64,000 nt of DNA from an uncultured Paracoccaceae bacterium (GCA_943787785.1 CALSNT010000011.1:124001-188000); one strand, 5' to 3'. Positions 17,165 through 26,925 are shown, counted from the stretch's first letter. The notes: a model not told the origin generated them from the sequence alone. Translations and numbers: made by a program.

Positions 17165-19687
17165 CTAGAGCCGGACATAACGGCGCGCATGGCGGTGCTC
17201 ACCCTTGGTGAATTTGCCCTGCGGTTTGAACCCAAGAGCCGTTAGGCAGGCGATCAGGCGATTCTGGTCGGCCCGTGACAGTTTGCTGCTTTCGAAAACA
17301 AGAAAATCGGCGGCCTGGTTCAGCGCCACTTCGGTTTCGCCTTCCAACGCGCGCTCCAATTTGCCCTGCCAGATATCTTCAACAACCCGGCTAGCCTGCG
17401 CGGCCTCTGCCAACCCTACGAGGTGACCCGTCATGTGCCACGGCTTTTCTTGCCTGTACCAATACACGGCCTCTGCCCACAGCTCGCTGCGGTCGCGTTT
17501 TAGCGCTTCAAGATCGATATTCCCGACCCGAACCGGCCAGAAGCGGCGGTTGCCGGTCTCGTCGCGCAGGTAGGCATATTGGTTCGTAGTTCCCACGAAT
17601 ACGCAGCGCCGCGGGTATATAGTCTCGGACCGATCATAGGGCCGCCGGTACCGCTCCGTCTGCCGCGAAATAAAGGCTTTGGTATTTTCAACGTCCGCCT
17701 TGGTCATAGCCGAAAGCTCGGGGATCTCGATGATCCACTTTCCGCGAAGGTGGTCACTGGCGTCTTTAGTACCAATACTCGGCAGGCTATCGCTGAACCA
17801 CTCCTCGCCTGCCAATATCTTAAGGGCGGTAGACTTCCCCGGGCCTTGACCGCCTTCAAGCACGAGCATGGTGTCGACCTTGCACCCGGGCTGTAGTGCC
17901 CGAGCAACCGCAGAAACCATAAACCTGCGGCTGACCTCAATTAGGTATAGTCGATTCGCTTTAGTCAGTTGCCGATCTTTCCCTGCTCCGAAGTAGTCCG
18001 TGCAAAGGTGCATGATTTTTGGTTCATGAGTGGTCGGCGTCCAGTTAATTGCGCGCTCGATGTCCTCCAGCATGTGACGCACAGGCGAGATTACGTTTTC
18101 GGACGCTGTCGCATGGATCGCGTCAATAACCGGCTGTCTGCCCATACTGACGAATTTATGACGCTGGAACCACGTCTGCGTGCGTGTCATGTCCGTGTCT
18201 TCTACCAACCGCGGCTTGAAGGAAGCCCGGGGCGTCCTGACACCCGGCAGCGGTCGAACCAGCGTGGTTTCATCGGTCATCTCGTTGTAGGCGAAGACGC
18301 CGTCCCACTCTTCACTTTGCTCCAACACGACCATGGCATTGGCCACGTTCGCAACCGGGGCCTTGCCACCCGGTCTACGTGTGATGGAATAGGGGTCATC
18401 GAGCAGACTGAGAAACGGCAGCTTATCACTAGTGGCTACAGGCTGAATCGGAAGCGTGGCCGGAACTGGGGCCGACTGACCGTTGGCCGGGTCCAGATTG
18501 TTAAACTGTCGCCTGTCCGTGGACAGCTTCAAGGCGTCAGCGACGCTGAGCAGATAGTTTGTGCTGGTGCCTACGTCGTGCAAAAACGGGTCGCCATCGT
18601 CTCCTATGCGGATGAACGCGGCCTCAGAATTGCTGTCGCGGAAAGGTGTTTCGCACCGGATTTTATCTCCAGACTGCATGTCCATCAGCAATTCCTGCAG
18701 CGGACGCTCAACGCCCTTGATCTCAATAGGTGTGTTGAGCTTGAGGGTGCCGGTGTCTGCGATAGACAGGCTTCCCCCGCGCGAAAAAGTTACGACCCGT
18801 CCTGTCATCTCGCGTAGTTCCTCGAGGCGTGCAGGCGCCGGCAGACTGATTCCACTGAGGTCAAGCACACCTCCGTCGGGGTTCAAGATCCTGACATCGG
18901 CGTCGGCGACGCAGTACCCGGGGGCATCCACCACTGGACGGGCGGTAAACACGAGCCGACCTGAGACCAGCACGGACCAGTCGAGAACGCTGCGTGCATC
19001 ATTCCCGATCAATTCACCGGTTTTGCGGCTGTACCTCGGTGAGTCAAAGCTCAGGCCCTGTAGCTGGGTTTCCAACTTTAGGTGTTCACGGAGCACGTCG
19101 ATTTTGCCGGGTTCGGATACTTGAACGAAGGCGTGCGTAGCTACCCCGGGAAGGTCACCCTTCTTATGCACTCGCGCTGACGAGGACCGCGCTTCGACTC
19201 GACAACACGTGCTGATACCGGGGACAACCGGTTCGAGATACTCAAGGCGCTGCTGGATGCCCCAAGCGACTTGCGCCGCTGGCATGCCCAGTGGACTGTC
19301 CGCGTCAAACAATATCCAGCTGGAAGGATTAATGCCCCGCTTCAACCGGGCCGCATACAGATCACCATCGATCACCTGCACCCCACCCGGGACATCTTTG
19401 CGTTCGACCCCTAGCAGTTTAGCGAGGCGCTTTTCAGTGACGATTTGGAATTGTGCACCCACCTCGGCGCCTTCAAACAACCCCGGCAATAGCACGATGT
19501 CGTCTTTTTCGCTGAATATTTTTAGGAGCCTAACCATCTTCTCGGCGGTTTCGATAACCACGGTCTTGCCGCGACCCTCGACCAGTTGCGCAACGGCGGT
19601 TTTTTCCAGCTTACCACTCGCGTCTAACCGGAACTGTTTGCTTACTCGGGAGGGCGGGTCGGCCTTTATCAGCGATACATAATCCAT
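17165..19687 (-). CDS. VapE/D5-like primase-helicase (satellite replication protein)
   Basis: 840 residues. The C-terminal third (from about residue 540) is a superfamily-3-type helicase of the virulence-associated E family. Walker A is EGGQGPGKSTALKILAG, followed by FSDSLPSIGTKDASDHLRGK, Walker B WIIEIPELSAM, and YPRRCVFVGTTNQYAYL with the sensor Asn. The N-terminal part contains a probable primase-like region (ILFDADSPLGMPAAQV, later RVEARSSSARVHKKG), as is common in bifunctional satellite replication proteins. It would initiate and unwind at the element's own origin, which lies just downstream at 16659-16864. The gene ends close to that origin and starts 28 bases after the AlpA-like gene. 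The protein looks complete. Confidence 0.82.
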   Translation of the reverse strand: MDYVSLIKADPPSRVSKQFRLDASGKLEKTAVAQLVEGRGKTVVIETAEKMVRLLKIFSEKDDIVLLPGLFEGAEVGAQFQIVTEKRLAKLLGVERKDVPGGVQVIDGDLYAARLKRGINPSSWILFDADSPLGMPAAQVAWGIQQRLEYLEPVVPGISTCCRVEARSSSARVHKKGDLPGVATHAFVQVSEPGKIDVLREHLKLETQLQGLSFDSPRYSRKTGELIGNDARSVLDWSVLVSGRLVFTARPVVDAPGYCVADADVRILNPDGGVLDLSGISLPAPARLEELREMTGRVVTFSRGGSLSIADTGTLKLNTPIEIKGVERPLQELLMDMQSGDKIRCETPFRDSNSEAAFIRIGDDGDPFLHDVGTSTNYLLSVADALKLSTDRRQFNNLDPANGQSAPVPATLPIQPVATSDKLPFLSLLDDPYSITRRPGGKAPVANVANAMVVLEQSEEWDGVFAYNEMTDETTLVRPLPGVRTPRASFKPRLVEDTDMTRTQTWFQRHKFVSMGRQPVIDAIHATASENVISPVRHMLEDIERAINWTPTTHEPKIMHLCTDYFGAGKDRQLTKANRLYLIEVSRRFMVSAVARALQPGCKVDTMLVLEGGQGPGKSTALKILAGEEWFSDSLPSIGTKDASDHLRGKWIIEIPELSAMTKADVENTKAFISRQTERYRRPYDRSETIYPRRCVFVGTTNQYAYLRDETGNRRFWPVRVGNIDLEALKRDRSELWAEAVYWYRQEKPWHMTGHLVGLAEAAQASRVVEDIWQGKLERALEGETEVALNQAADFLVFESSKLSRADQNRLIACLTALGFKPQGKFTKGEHRHARRYVRL

Positions 19688-19715
19688 CGGTAAAACCTCC
19701 TAATCGGCGCGCGTT

Positions 19716-19967
19716 CTATTTCGAGGTCTGACCGGTGAGATACTGTCGCGCATCTGCGACGGTCCAACGGATCGAATTTGGGCCGAGCTTCACCGGCTCT
19801 GGCAGCCGACCATCGCGCACGTCGCGCCACATACTGACGCGGCTACGCTGCGCTAGCGCTTGAAGCTGCCGGACACTAATCAGCGCGCCGTCAGGCAAAC
19901 TATCTAGATCGACGATATCGTTTTCATTGTTAGCAGCCATTGGGCGTCTCCATCTTGTCTCACACAA
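19716..19967 (-). CDS. AlpA-like helix-turn-helix regulator/excisionase
   Basis: 83 residues with a MerR/AlpA-type HTH (LISVRQLQALAQRSRVSMWRD, then GRLPEPVKLGPNSIRWTVAD). Such small proteins control integrase expression or act as directionality factors in P4-type elements. It sits between the integrase and VapE genes, all on the same strand. The first start in frame is used; an ATG seven codons later (MAANNEND) is equally possible. Confidence 0.75.
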   Translation of the reverse strand: MCETRWRRPMAANNENDIVDLDSLPDGALISVRQLQALAQRSRVSMWRDVRDGRLPEPVKLGPNSIRWTVADARQYLTGQTSK

Positions 19968-20230
19968 CTCGACCGCTAGCGGCCGTCACATGCCCGAGGC
20001 GGTTTTGCACCATTTTTCAGGCTGTTGCATGAGATTATGGGGATCGACCCCCTGATTTCAAGAAGGCCTACGGCGTAGGAAACGCGCACGCCATCATCTT
20101 CAGTTTGTTGGCTAAGCACACTCCCGCACAACGGGTCACGGTGGGTCCCAATGGGTCACATGATGCTACATTCCAAGAAGCGGCTACCTGCGACATTCTG
20201 TCCTAAATATTTTTTTGAGGTGATCCGCTT

Positions 20231-21424
20231 TCAGGCCGAAACCACCAGTTTCCCCCACGCCTCCATCATCGGGCGGCGTTGCTCTAGGAGGTCAGTGCGG
20301 TGGTATGCTGCTTCCGCTTGGTTCTTAATTGTGTGCGCTAGGGCGCGCTCGGCAAGGTCGCGGGGATACCCATTTTCTGATGCCCAGTCGCGGAAGCTGG
20401 ACCGAAAGCCGTGCGCTGTAGCGGTGCGCCCAGCGGTGTCACTCGGCACTTTATGGTAGCGCAGGAACTTCGTCAGAGCCATGTCGGTGAGTAACCCACC
20501 TTGAGGCGCCGGAAAGACGAGATCGTTACGCTTCCGCTCCAACATATCCCGTAGCAGCGCCACTGCGGGCGAACTTAGCGGCACCCTGTGTTCAACGCCG
20601 GCCTTCATTCGGTCGGCGGGAACGGTCCATATAGCGGCATCAATGTCGATCTCGTCCCACGTCGCGGCGCGCGCCTCGCCGGACCGAGCAGCCGTTAGAA
20701 TGACAAACGTCATCAGTGCGTGCGTTGATTTTTGACCACCCGCCAGCTTAGCGCTGTAGAAATCCGACACCTGACGCCATGGCATGGCGGGATGGTGCTG
20801 CACCCGTTTAGACTTCGACGGCTGTTTCGGAAGCAGTCGGGCAACGGACAGAACCGGGTTTCCCGCGGTCATGTCCTGCGAATACGCCCAGTCCATCACT
20901 TCGTGGCACCGCTGCTTTATACGCTGTGCTGTCTCCGGCTTCGTTAGCCAGATGGGGCGCAGTGCCTCTGCGAAGTCGGCAACTTTGAGATCGGCCAACG
21001 GGGTGCTCCCGATATACGGGAACATATAAGTGGTAATTGTGTTGATCCATTGCTGTCTGTGCTTGGCGTTCTTGAACCCCGGGCTCAACTCCTCGAACCG
21101 CTTTCGTGCCGCGACTTCAAACGTCAGGGTCTCAACAATTGCCGCGCTGGCGGCGCTCTTGCGCTCGTCTATTGGGTCTTTACCAGCCGCAACTAGCCGT
21201 AGCGACGCGCTAGCGGCGTCCCGGGCGTCTGCGATACCGACATCGGGGAATGTGCCTAGCCCGAGATCACGGCGTTTCTTCGTCACCGGCGACGTGAAAC
21301 GTAGTTTCCACGCCCCACGGCCGTTCTGAGACCTGTGCGGATGCAACCGCAGACCTTTGACACTGCCGTCCGATATCGCCGGGTCGCCCGCCTTCATCGC
21401 CTTTGCTTTTGTAATGTTTAACAT
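20231..21424 (-). CDS. P4-type tyrosine integrase
   Basis: 397 residues. The N-terminal DUF4102-type domain (GLRLHPHRSQNGRGAWKLRF) is followed by a core-binding SAM-like domain and the catalytic domain with Arg in TAARSGEARAATWDEID, HGFRSSFRDWASENG (HxxR) and an ALAHTIKNQAEAAYHRTD tyrosine motif. It would integrate and excise the element. Its start faces the right edge, so the attachment site should be within a few hundred bases beyond 21424. No tRNA gene is visible there. A short direct repeat GAGTCCACA occurs just before the start codon (twice within 21427-21448). Confidence 0.9.
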   Translation of the reverse strand: MLNITKAKAMKAGDPAISDGSVKGLRLHPHRSQNGRGAWKLRFTSPVTKKRRDLGLGTFPDVGIADARDAASASLRLVAAGKDPIDERKSAASAAIVETLTFEVAARKRFEELSPGFKNAKHRQQWINTITTYMFPYIGSTPLADLKVADFAEALRPIWLTKPETAQRIKQRCHEVMDWAYSQDMTAGNPVLSVARLLPKQPSKSKRVQHHPAMPWRQVSDFYSAKLAGGQKSTHALMTFVILTAARSGEARAATWDEIDIDAAIWTVPADRMKAGVEHRVPLSSPAVALLRDMLERKRNDLVFPAPQGGLLTDMALTKFLRYHKVPSDTAGRTATAHGFRSSFRDWASENGYPRDLAERALAHTIKNQAEAAYHRTDLLEQRRPMMEAWGKLVVSA

Positions 21425-21450
21425 CTTGAGTCCACATCTGAGTCCACACT

Positions 21451-22219
21451 ATTATGAACCAATATGGCGTCAGACGAAACAGCCTGAAACAGATTTACGA
21501 AAATAATCTTATATATTATAGATACTTAGTAAGGTATGCGTGGAATTTCAGTGGATTGAAGGTGATCGTTATGGCGGATCTAGGGTCCGCCATTTATCCA
21601 TCATTTCTTTTAACGTCGAGTTGCGCCGCTCTTTCGGCGGGATGCCGGGTGCATCAGGTGGCGTTCAGTCGTTTCGAAGCGAATTGTATACAGGTGTCTC
21701 GATTGCTCGAGTGATTCGCGGAATTTCTGGGCTAAACACCCAGCCAATCGTTGATTCTTCGGGTTGCTGTATACACGATACGGATACGTCCGCCGGCAGT
21801 AACGCATATTTTGGCCAACGCGGCCGAGCGCAAATCCTTGTCAACCGCGTGGCCAGGTTGCGTCCGGGCTGACGTCCAGCACGGGTTCTACTAAATCGTT
21901 AGCAGATAATCTTTCTTGAAAACATGCGGTTATCGACGTCATTGAAGGGTCGATCAAATTCCGGGTCTGCGTGCCGACAAACATCCAGCCATACGATTTC
22001 GCACCTGGGGCGCATGCTCGGACTGAACCGAACCCAAGGAAACGCTTGTTTGGCCGGGGGTTTGTTCTAATGTCTGCGAGGATCAAGTGCGGGGGTGGCG
22101 GGTGAAAACCCAAGAACCTGTTGCCGAACGGCAAGAGAACCCTGCCCACGACATCCGCTAGACCAATGCCGCTGATCGGGTCCGCCCGTACAGCGGCGCA
22201 AAATCCTTTGGGAGGAAAC
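21451..22219. other. Intergenic region between the satellite integrase and the TRAP operon
   Basis: About 770 bases without a credible gene. The first part is AT-rich. There is a hairpin ATGGCGGA/TCCGCCAT at 21571-21593 without a T-run. The right part (about 21840-22219) should hold the TRAP operon promoter, but no clear -35/-10 or operator could be assigned. The right border of the satellite must lie here; no repeat matching the left side was found by eye. Confidence 0.4.
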
Positions 22220-23314
22220 ATGACTGATACTGTAAACCGCAGAAAATTCCTGCGCGGCTCGGCCGTGGCAGGCGCGGCTGTGCTTGCCACTCCGGCAATC
22301 GCGGCCAACCACACTACCACACTGAAGATGCAGGCTGCCTGGGGCGGCGGTATCTTCCTTGAAAACGCGCAGTCCTATGTCGACCGCGTTCACGCAATGG
22401 CTGGCGACGCGCTGAAGATCGACCTTCTTGCGGTGGACTCGGTTGTGAAGACCTCGCAGATGCAGGACGCCGTTCACCGCGGTGTGCTGGATGCGGCCCA
22501 CTATGTGCCTGCTTACTGGTACTCCAAATCCAAGACCGCGTCGCTGTTCGGCACCGGCCCCTGCTTTGGCTGGTCCTCTCAGGAAGTTCTGGGCTGGGTC
22601 AACTATGGCGGCGGTCAGGAGCTGTTTGACGAACTGATGGCCTCGCTCGGCCTGAATGTTGTGTCGTTCTTCAACTCGCCGATGCCCGCCCAGCCGCTTG
22701 GCTGGTTCAAAGAGCAGATCACCGATGCATCCCAGATGAACGGCCTGAAGTACCGGACCGTTGGTCTGGCCGCAGACGTTCTGCTGGAGATGGGCATGTC
22801 GGTCGTGCAGCTTCCGGGCGGTGAAATTCAGCCTGCCATGAAGTCCGGCCTGATTGACGCGGCCGAGTTCAACAACCCAACTTCGGACCGTGATTTCGGC
22901 ATGCAGGACGTCTCAAAAGACTATCACCTTGCCTCGTTCCACCAGAGCCAGGAATTCTTCGAGGTGACCTTCAACAAAGACAAGTACAACGCATTGCCTG
23001 CTGAACTGCAGGCGATCCTGAAGTATGCGTCCGAGGCTGAGAACTCGAACTTCTACTGGCACAACACCAAGCGTTATGCTGATGACCTCGTCACGCTGCA
23101 GGAAGAGCAGGGCGTCAACGTCCACCGCACGCCGGACAGCGTGATGGCCGCTCAGCTGGAAGCCTGGGACATCGTTGTCGATCGTATCTCGGGCGAGGAT
23201 GAGTTCTTTGCCAAGGTCATCGAAAGCCAGAAAGCCTATGCCAAGAACGTCATGGGTTACCTGAACCTGAACCAGCCCGACTACAAGCTGGCCTACAACC
23301 ACTACTTTGCTTGA
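22220..23314 (+). CDS. TRAP transporter substrate-binding protein (DctP type)
   Basis: 364 residues from the ATG preceded by GGGAGGAAAC; the open frame extends upstream but without a ribosome site. A Tat signal (NRRKFLRGSAVAGAAVLA) ends near AIAA. The mature protein has the DctP fold pattern with LKMQAAWGGGIFLENAQSYV at the start and LKYRTVGLAADVLLEMGMSV in the middle. Sequence features (tryptophan-rich WSSQEVLGWVNYGGG, SPMPAQPLGWFK) resemble the subgroup annotated for 2-oxoacids or mannitol/chloroaromatic compounds, so an organic carboxylate is likely. It feeds the DctQ/DctM membrane pair encoded next. A strong hairpin follows the gene. Confidence 0.9.
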   Translation: MTDTVNRRKFLRGSAVAGAAVLATPAIAANHTTTLKMQAAWGGGIFLENAQSYVDRVHAMAGDALKIDLLAVDSVVKTSQMQDAVHRGVLDAAHYVPAYWYSKSKTASLFGTGPCFGWSSQEVLGWVNYGGGQELFDELMASLGLNVVSFFNSPMPAQPLGWFKEQITDASQMNGLKYRTVGLAADVLLEMGMSVVQLPGGEIQPAMKSGLIDAAEFNNPTSDRDFGMQDVSKDYHLASFHQSQEFFEVTFNKDKYNALPAELQAILKYASEAENSNFYWHNTKRYADDLVTLQEEQGVNVHRTPDSVMAAQLEAWDIVVDRISGEDEFFAKVIESQKAYAKNVMGYLNLNQPDYKLAYNHYFA

Positions 23315-23334
23315 TCTAAGCGTTTGGCAATCTG

Positions 23335-23361
23335 TCCGGGGGCCCGCAAGAGGCCCCCGGA
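23335..23361 (+). promoter_or_regulatory. Intercistronic hairpin after the binding-protein gene
   Basis: Perfect 10-base stem TCCGGGGGCC/GGCCCCCGGA with a 7-base loop, between the binding-protein gene and dctQ, without a T-run. Such structures commonly protect the upstream mRNA and let the binding protein be made in excess over the membrane subunits. Confidence 0.55.
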
Positions 23362-23389
23362 TATTTGACGGCATTGGGGAGGGCACGTC

Positions 23390-23983
23390 GTGCATAAACT
23401 GGTTCACGCTATCGAGGGCTTAAGCATCTGGGTTGGCCGCGCCTTTGGCTGGTGCATCCTGATCCTGACTCTCTCGGTCAGCTACGAAGTTTTCATGCGA
23501 TATGTGCTGAACTCCCCTACGGTCTGGGCCTTCGACATGATGGTGCAGATGTACGGCGCCTTGTTCCTGATGGCTGGCCCCTATGCTTTGGCGCAGGACA
23601 CCCACGTGCGTGGCGACGTGCTTTACCGCCTGTTCTCGGTCCGCTGGCAGGCCCGGCTGGATTTTCTGCTCTACCTGATCTTCTTCTTCCCCGGCATCCT
23701 GGCCCTTTTTTGGTACGGCTGGGAGATCGCGTCGGACAGCTGGCGCTATCAAGAGGTTAGCTGGAACAGCCCCGCCCGCATCCAAATCTACTTCTTCAAG
23801 ACGCTGATCCCGCTGGCCGGTGGCTTGCTGCTGCTGCAGGGCTTCGCCGAATTGCTGCGTTGCTGGAATGCGATGAAAACTGGTGAGTGGATGGAGCGTC
23901 TGGACGATGTCCGCGAAACTGAAGACATGCTGATGCATATGGATGAGGCCGCGATCCCCGGCATCACCCCCGCAAAAGACTAA
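23390..23983 (+). CDS. TRAP transporter small permease (DctQ type)
   Basis: 197 residues with four membrane helices (WVGRAFGWCILILTLSVSYE; FDMMVQMYGALFLMAGPYAL; LDFLLYLIFFFPGILALFW; FKTLIPLAGGLLLLQGFAEL). The conserved DctQ loop (DTHVRGDVLY) is present. It forms the membrane complex with DctM. The start is a GTG preceded by GGGGAGGG. The C-terminal soluble tail has DDVRETEDMLMHMDEA. Gap to the next gene is 30 bases. Confidence 0.9.
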   Translation: MHKLVHAIEGLSIWVGRAFGWCILILTLSVSYEVFMRYVLNSPTVWAFDMMVQMYGALFLMAGPYALAQDTHVRGDVLYRLFSVRWQARLDFLLYLIFFFPGILALFWYGWEIASDSWRYQEVSWNSPARIQIYFFKTLIPLAGGLLLLQGFAELLRCWNAMKTGEWMERLDDVRETEDMLMHMDEAAIPGITPAKD

Positions 23984-24013
23984 GCGACTTCACATAAATC
24001 GAGAGATAACGTC

Positions 24014-25378
24014 ATGACGAACCCCGAAGTCGCCATCCTGATGCTCTGCATGTTTATCGTGCTGGTGCTGCTTGGTTTCCCGATCGCCTTCACCCTGATC
24101 GCCATGGGCGTGGCCTTCGGCTACTACGCCTACTACTCCGGCGCGCCAGAGACCTTCTCGGACATCTTCAACAACAATATCTTCTACCTGCTGAACCAGA
24201 ACACCTATTCTGTGATGGAAAACGACACCCTCGTCGCGATCCCGCTGTTTCTGTTCATGGGCTATGTGGTGGAACGCGCGAATATCGTCGACCGGCTGTT
24301 CTTTTCCCTTTACATGGCAGCGCGCAACCTGCCCGGATCGCTGGCGATTGCGGCGCTGATCACCTGCGCTGTATTCTCGACAGCGTCCGGCATCGTGGGG
24401 GCAGTGGTAACGTTGATGGGCCTGCTGGCTTTCCCGGCGATGGCAAACGCGAACTACAACAAATCCTTCGCATCTGGCGTGATCTGCGCGGGCGGCACGC
24501 TTGGCATTCTGATCCCGCCGTCGATCATGCTGATCGTCTATTCCGCCATCGGCAACCTGTCGCCCTTGCGCCTTTATGCAGCCGCCGTGTTCCCCGGCCT
24601 GCTGCTGGCGGGCCTCTATATCGTCTACGTAATCATCCGGGTCTGGATTAACCCGCGTCTGGCCCCAAAGCCGGCAATGGAGGACGTGCCGCCGCCGTCG
24701 AAAATCTACTGGGACCTGCTGGTCTCGTTCGTGCCACTGACGGTGCTGATCGCGCTGGTTCTGGGCTCGATCCTGGGTGGTTTGGCAACGCCCGCCGAAG
24801 CGGCTGCCATGGGCGCGCTGGGTGGGATGATCCTCGCCGTTCTCTACCGCTCGATGACGTGGGAGAAACTAAAGGAAAGCGTGTTCCTGACCGCCAAGGC
24901 GACCGCGATGGTCTGCTGGCTGTTCGTGGGCTCGTGGACCTTCGCCTCGGTCTTTTCCTACCTCGGCGGGCATGACCTGATTTCCGAATGGGTGATCGGG
25001 ATGGACCTGTCCACCATCCAGTTCCTGATCATGGCGCAGCTGATCATCTTTATCCTCGGCTGGCCGCTGGAATGGTCCGAGATCCTGATCATCTTCGTGC
25101 CGATCTTCCTGCCGCTACTGGAACCTTTTGGCGTTAACCCGTACTTCTTTGCGATGCTGGTTGCTTTGAACCTGCAAACCAGCTTCCTGACCCCGCCAAT
25201 GGCGATGTCGGCTTATTATCTCAAAGGCGTGCTGAAAAAGCAGATCGAGCTGATCGAGATATTCAAGGGCATCATGCCCTACCTTGGCATCGTGATCCTG
25301 ACGATGGTGCTGATGTATATCTTCCCTGGCATCGCGCTGTGGTTCCCCGACTACCTGTTCGGTGAATACGTTCCGTGA
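24014..25378 (+). CDS. TRAP transporter large permease (DctM type)
   Basis: 454 residues, about a dozen hydrophobic segments. It has the DctM/ion-transporter hallmarks: PLFLFMGYVVERANIVDRLF, then GTLGILIPPSIMLIVYSAIG, and near the end QTSFLTPPMAMSAYYL. It carries out sodium- or proton-driven uptake of the ligand handed over by the periplasmic binding protein. It overlaps the amidase gene by 4 bases, indicating tight co-expression. Confidence 0.93.
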   Translation: MTNPEVAILMLCMFIVLVLLGFPIAFTLIAMGVAFGYYAYYSGAPETFSDIFNNNIFYLLNQNTYSVMENDTLVAIPLFLFMGYVVERANIVDRLFFSLYMAARNLPGSLAIAALITCAVFSTASGIVGAVVTLMGLLAFPAMANANYNKSFASGVICAGGTLGILIPPSIMLIVYSAIGNLSPLRLYAAAVFPGLLLAGLYIVYVIIRVWINPRLAPKPAMEDVPPPSKIYWDLLVSFVPLTVLIALVLGSILGGLATPAEAAAMGALGGMILAVLYRSMTWEKLKESVFLTAKATAMVCWLFVGSWTFASVFSYLGGHDLISEWVIGMDLSTIQFLIMAQLIIFILGWPLEWSEILIIFVPIFLPLLEPFGVNPYFFAMLVALNLQTSFLTPPMAMSAYYLKGVLKKQIELIEIFKGIMPYLGIVILTMVLMYIFPGIALWFPDYLFGEYVP

Positions 25379-26715
25379 GTGTGCCCGCTCCCTATAGCCT
25401 GAGCGCGGCTGACGCGGCAGACGCCGTCGCGTCGGGCCGCCTGTCGTCCGTCGATCTGGTCAAATCCTGCCTTGCCCGGATCGAGGAGACTGACGGTGAG
25501 ATCAAGGCCTGGGCACATCTGGATGGCGATGCCGCGCTGGCGCAGGCCGCGGAGTGCGACCGCATCCGCAAAGCAGGCCTCGCCACCGGTCCCCTGCATG
25601 GAGTTCCGGTCGGATTGAAGGACATAATCGACACAGCCGACATGCCAACCCAGCGCGGCACGGCGATCTTCGCAGGCCGGACGACTGACACCGACGCCCG
25701 GATCGTCGAACACCTGCGCGAGGCGGGTGCTGTTATCATGGGCAAGACCGTAACGACCGAGCTTGCCTTTCTGCACCCAAACGAAACCCGCAATCCGCAT
25801 AGTCCCGACCACAGCCCCGGTGGCTCTTCCAGCGGATCCGCAGCGGCGGTCGCCGCACAGCAGGTGCCGTTGGCAATCGGCACCCAGACCAACGGTTCGG
25901 TGATCCGCCCCGCATCATTCTGTGGCACCTTCGGCTTCAAACCGACCCGCGGCGTGATCTCGCGCACGGGCGTTCTGCAAACATCGGTTTCGCTAGACCA
26001 GGTTGGTTGCTTCGGGCGGACACTGGCCGATGTGGCCTTATTGACGGATGCCATCGGTGGCTATGACCAGCGCGATCCGGTCAGTTTCGCCCGCCCGCGC
26101 CCGGATAATAGTGGCGGCGCCGCCGCTGACGCTCCGGTCCCGCCCGACCTCGTCTGGTTCGATTTGCCGTTCAACTACCGCCTGTCTAACGAAGCGAGCG
26201 AGGGGTTGGCGGCCGTGCGCGACGCATTGGGCGAGCAAGTCACCACACTGCCAGCCGCTGACACCCTGTCCAACCTCGTCGCCGTGCAGGCCCATATCCA
26301 CGAATACGAGATTTGTCAGCATCAGGCTGAGGTTTTTGATCAGCATTGGGACGCGCTCAGCGACGCGCTGAAGACCGTCATCGAACGTGGCCGCCAGATC
26401 AGCCGCGCTGAATACGAGGACGCTCTGGTCGTAAAAGCCTCTGCCGAGAAATTCTTTGATGAGCTGTTCTTCGAATTCGACGCCATCCTTGCACCCGCCG
26501 CCGCTGGCGAGGCTCCGCGTTTCGGCGATGGCACCGGCGATCCGATCTTCTCGACTTTATGGACCCTTGCGGGTCTGCCCTGTGTTACACTGCCCCTGCT
26601 GGTGGGCGACAACAACCTGCCGATTGGTGTGCAACTGATCGGCCCCGCAGAGAAAGACGACAGGCTGCTGCGCACTGCGCGCTGGCTGCAGATTGAACTG
26701 GCCAAAGCGGCTTAG
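25375..26715 (+). CDS. Amidase-signature family hydrolase
   Basis: 446 residues of the amidase signature family (GatA/AtzE-like). Catalytic Lys is in VGLKDIIDTADMP and the two Ser in HSPGGSSSGSAAAVA, with the nucleophile in IGTQTNGSVIRPASF. The C-terminal FSTLWTLAGLPCVTLPLL stretch is typical. It hydrolyses an amide or carbamoyl bond to ammonia and a carboxylate. Starting inside the end of the DctM gene, it probably acts on the imported substrate or on a derivative. It is not gatA: the context contains no gatB or gatC and the protein is shorter than many GatA proteins. Confidence 0.85.
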   Translation: MSVPAPYSLSAADAADAVASGRLSSVDLVKSCLARIEETDGEIKAWAHLDGDAALAQAAECDRIRKAGLATGPLHGVPVGLKDIIDTADMPTQRGTAIFAGRTTDTDARIVEHLREAGAVIMGKTVTTELAFLHPNETRNPHSPDHSPGGSSSGSAAAVAAQQVPLAIGTQTNGSVIRPASFCGTFGFKPTRGVISRTGVLQTSVSLDQVGCFGRTLADVALLTDAIGGYDQRDPVSFARPRPDNSGGAAADAPVPPDLVWFDLPFNYRLSNEASEGLAAVRDALGEQVTTLPAADTLSNLVAVQAHIHEYEICQHQAEVFDQHWDALSDALKTVIERGRQISRAEYEDALVVKASAEKFFDELFFEFDAILAPAAAGEAPRFGDGTGDPIFSTLWTLAGLPCVTLPLLVGDNNLPIGVQLIGPAEKDDRLLRTARWLQIELAKAA

Positions 26716-26730
26716 ACGAAAGGACGCGAC

Positions 26731-26925
26731 GTGTCATATGGCGTAAAATTTATCATGGGTCTGATCGGCACTGGGCTGTTCGTGACCTTCATCGGCGGGC
26801 TGTCGCACAGTATCTCGACCGGGTTTGCCGGGTTTTCGGGCGGCGCTCCGTTCATGATCATCGCCATCGTGATCTGCGGCGCGGCAATCTATGACTTCTA
26901 CGACACCTGCATCCGCAAGAAATGA
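26731..26925 (+). CDS. Small two-helix membrane protein in the TRAP/amidase operon
   Basis: 64 residues from a GTG preceded by AAAGGACGCGAC. Two hydrophobic segments (VKFIMGLIGTGLFVTFIGGL and FMIIAIVICGAAIYDFYDTC) end in a basic tail (IRKK). No family is known to me. It starts 15 bases after the amidase and overlaps the dehydrogenase gene by 4 bases, so it belongs to this operon. Possible roles are an accessory to the transporter or a small membrane regulator. Confidence 0.7.
   Translation: MSYGVKFIMGLIGTGLFVTFIGGLSHSISTGFAGFSGGAPFMIIAIVICGAAIYDFYDTCIRKK

Larger units (their letters stand above)
15603..21450 (-). mobile_element. Phage-satellite-type integrative element
   Basis: All genes lie on the minus strand in the order integrase, AlpA-like regulator, VapE-type primase/helicase, origin region, hypothetical protein, HGA-motif protein. 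There are no capsid, tail or lysis genes. This layout is that of P4-like satellites and related small integrative elements. The outer borders are inferred from gene content; I could not find matching att repeats at the two ends. Confidence 0.55.

Noticed and set aside
15425-22219. Possible att repeats bounding the satellite element
   Set aside because: No matching stretch of useful length was found by eye between the left (15425-15602) and right (21450-22219) flanks, so no att site is claimed.
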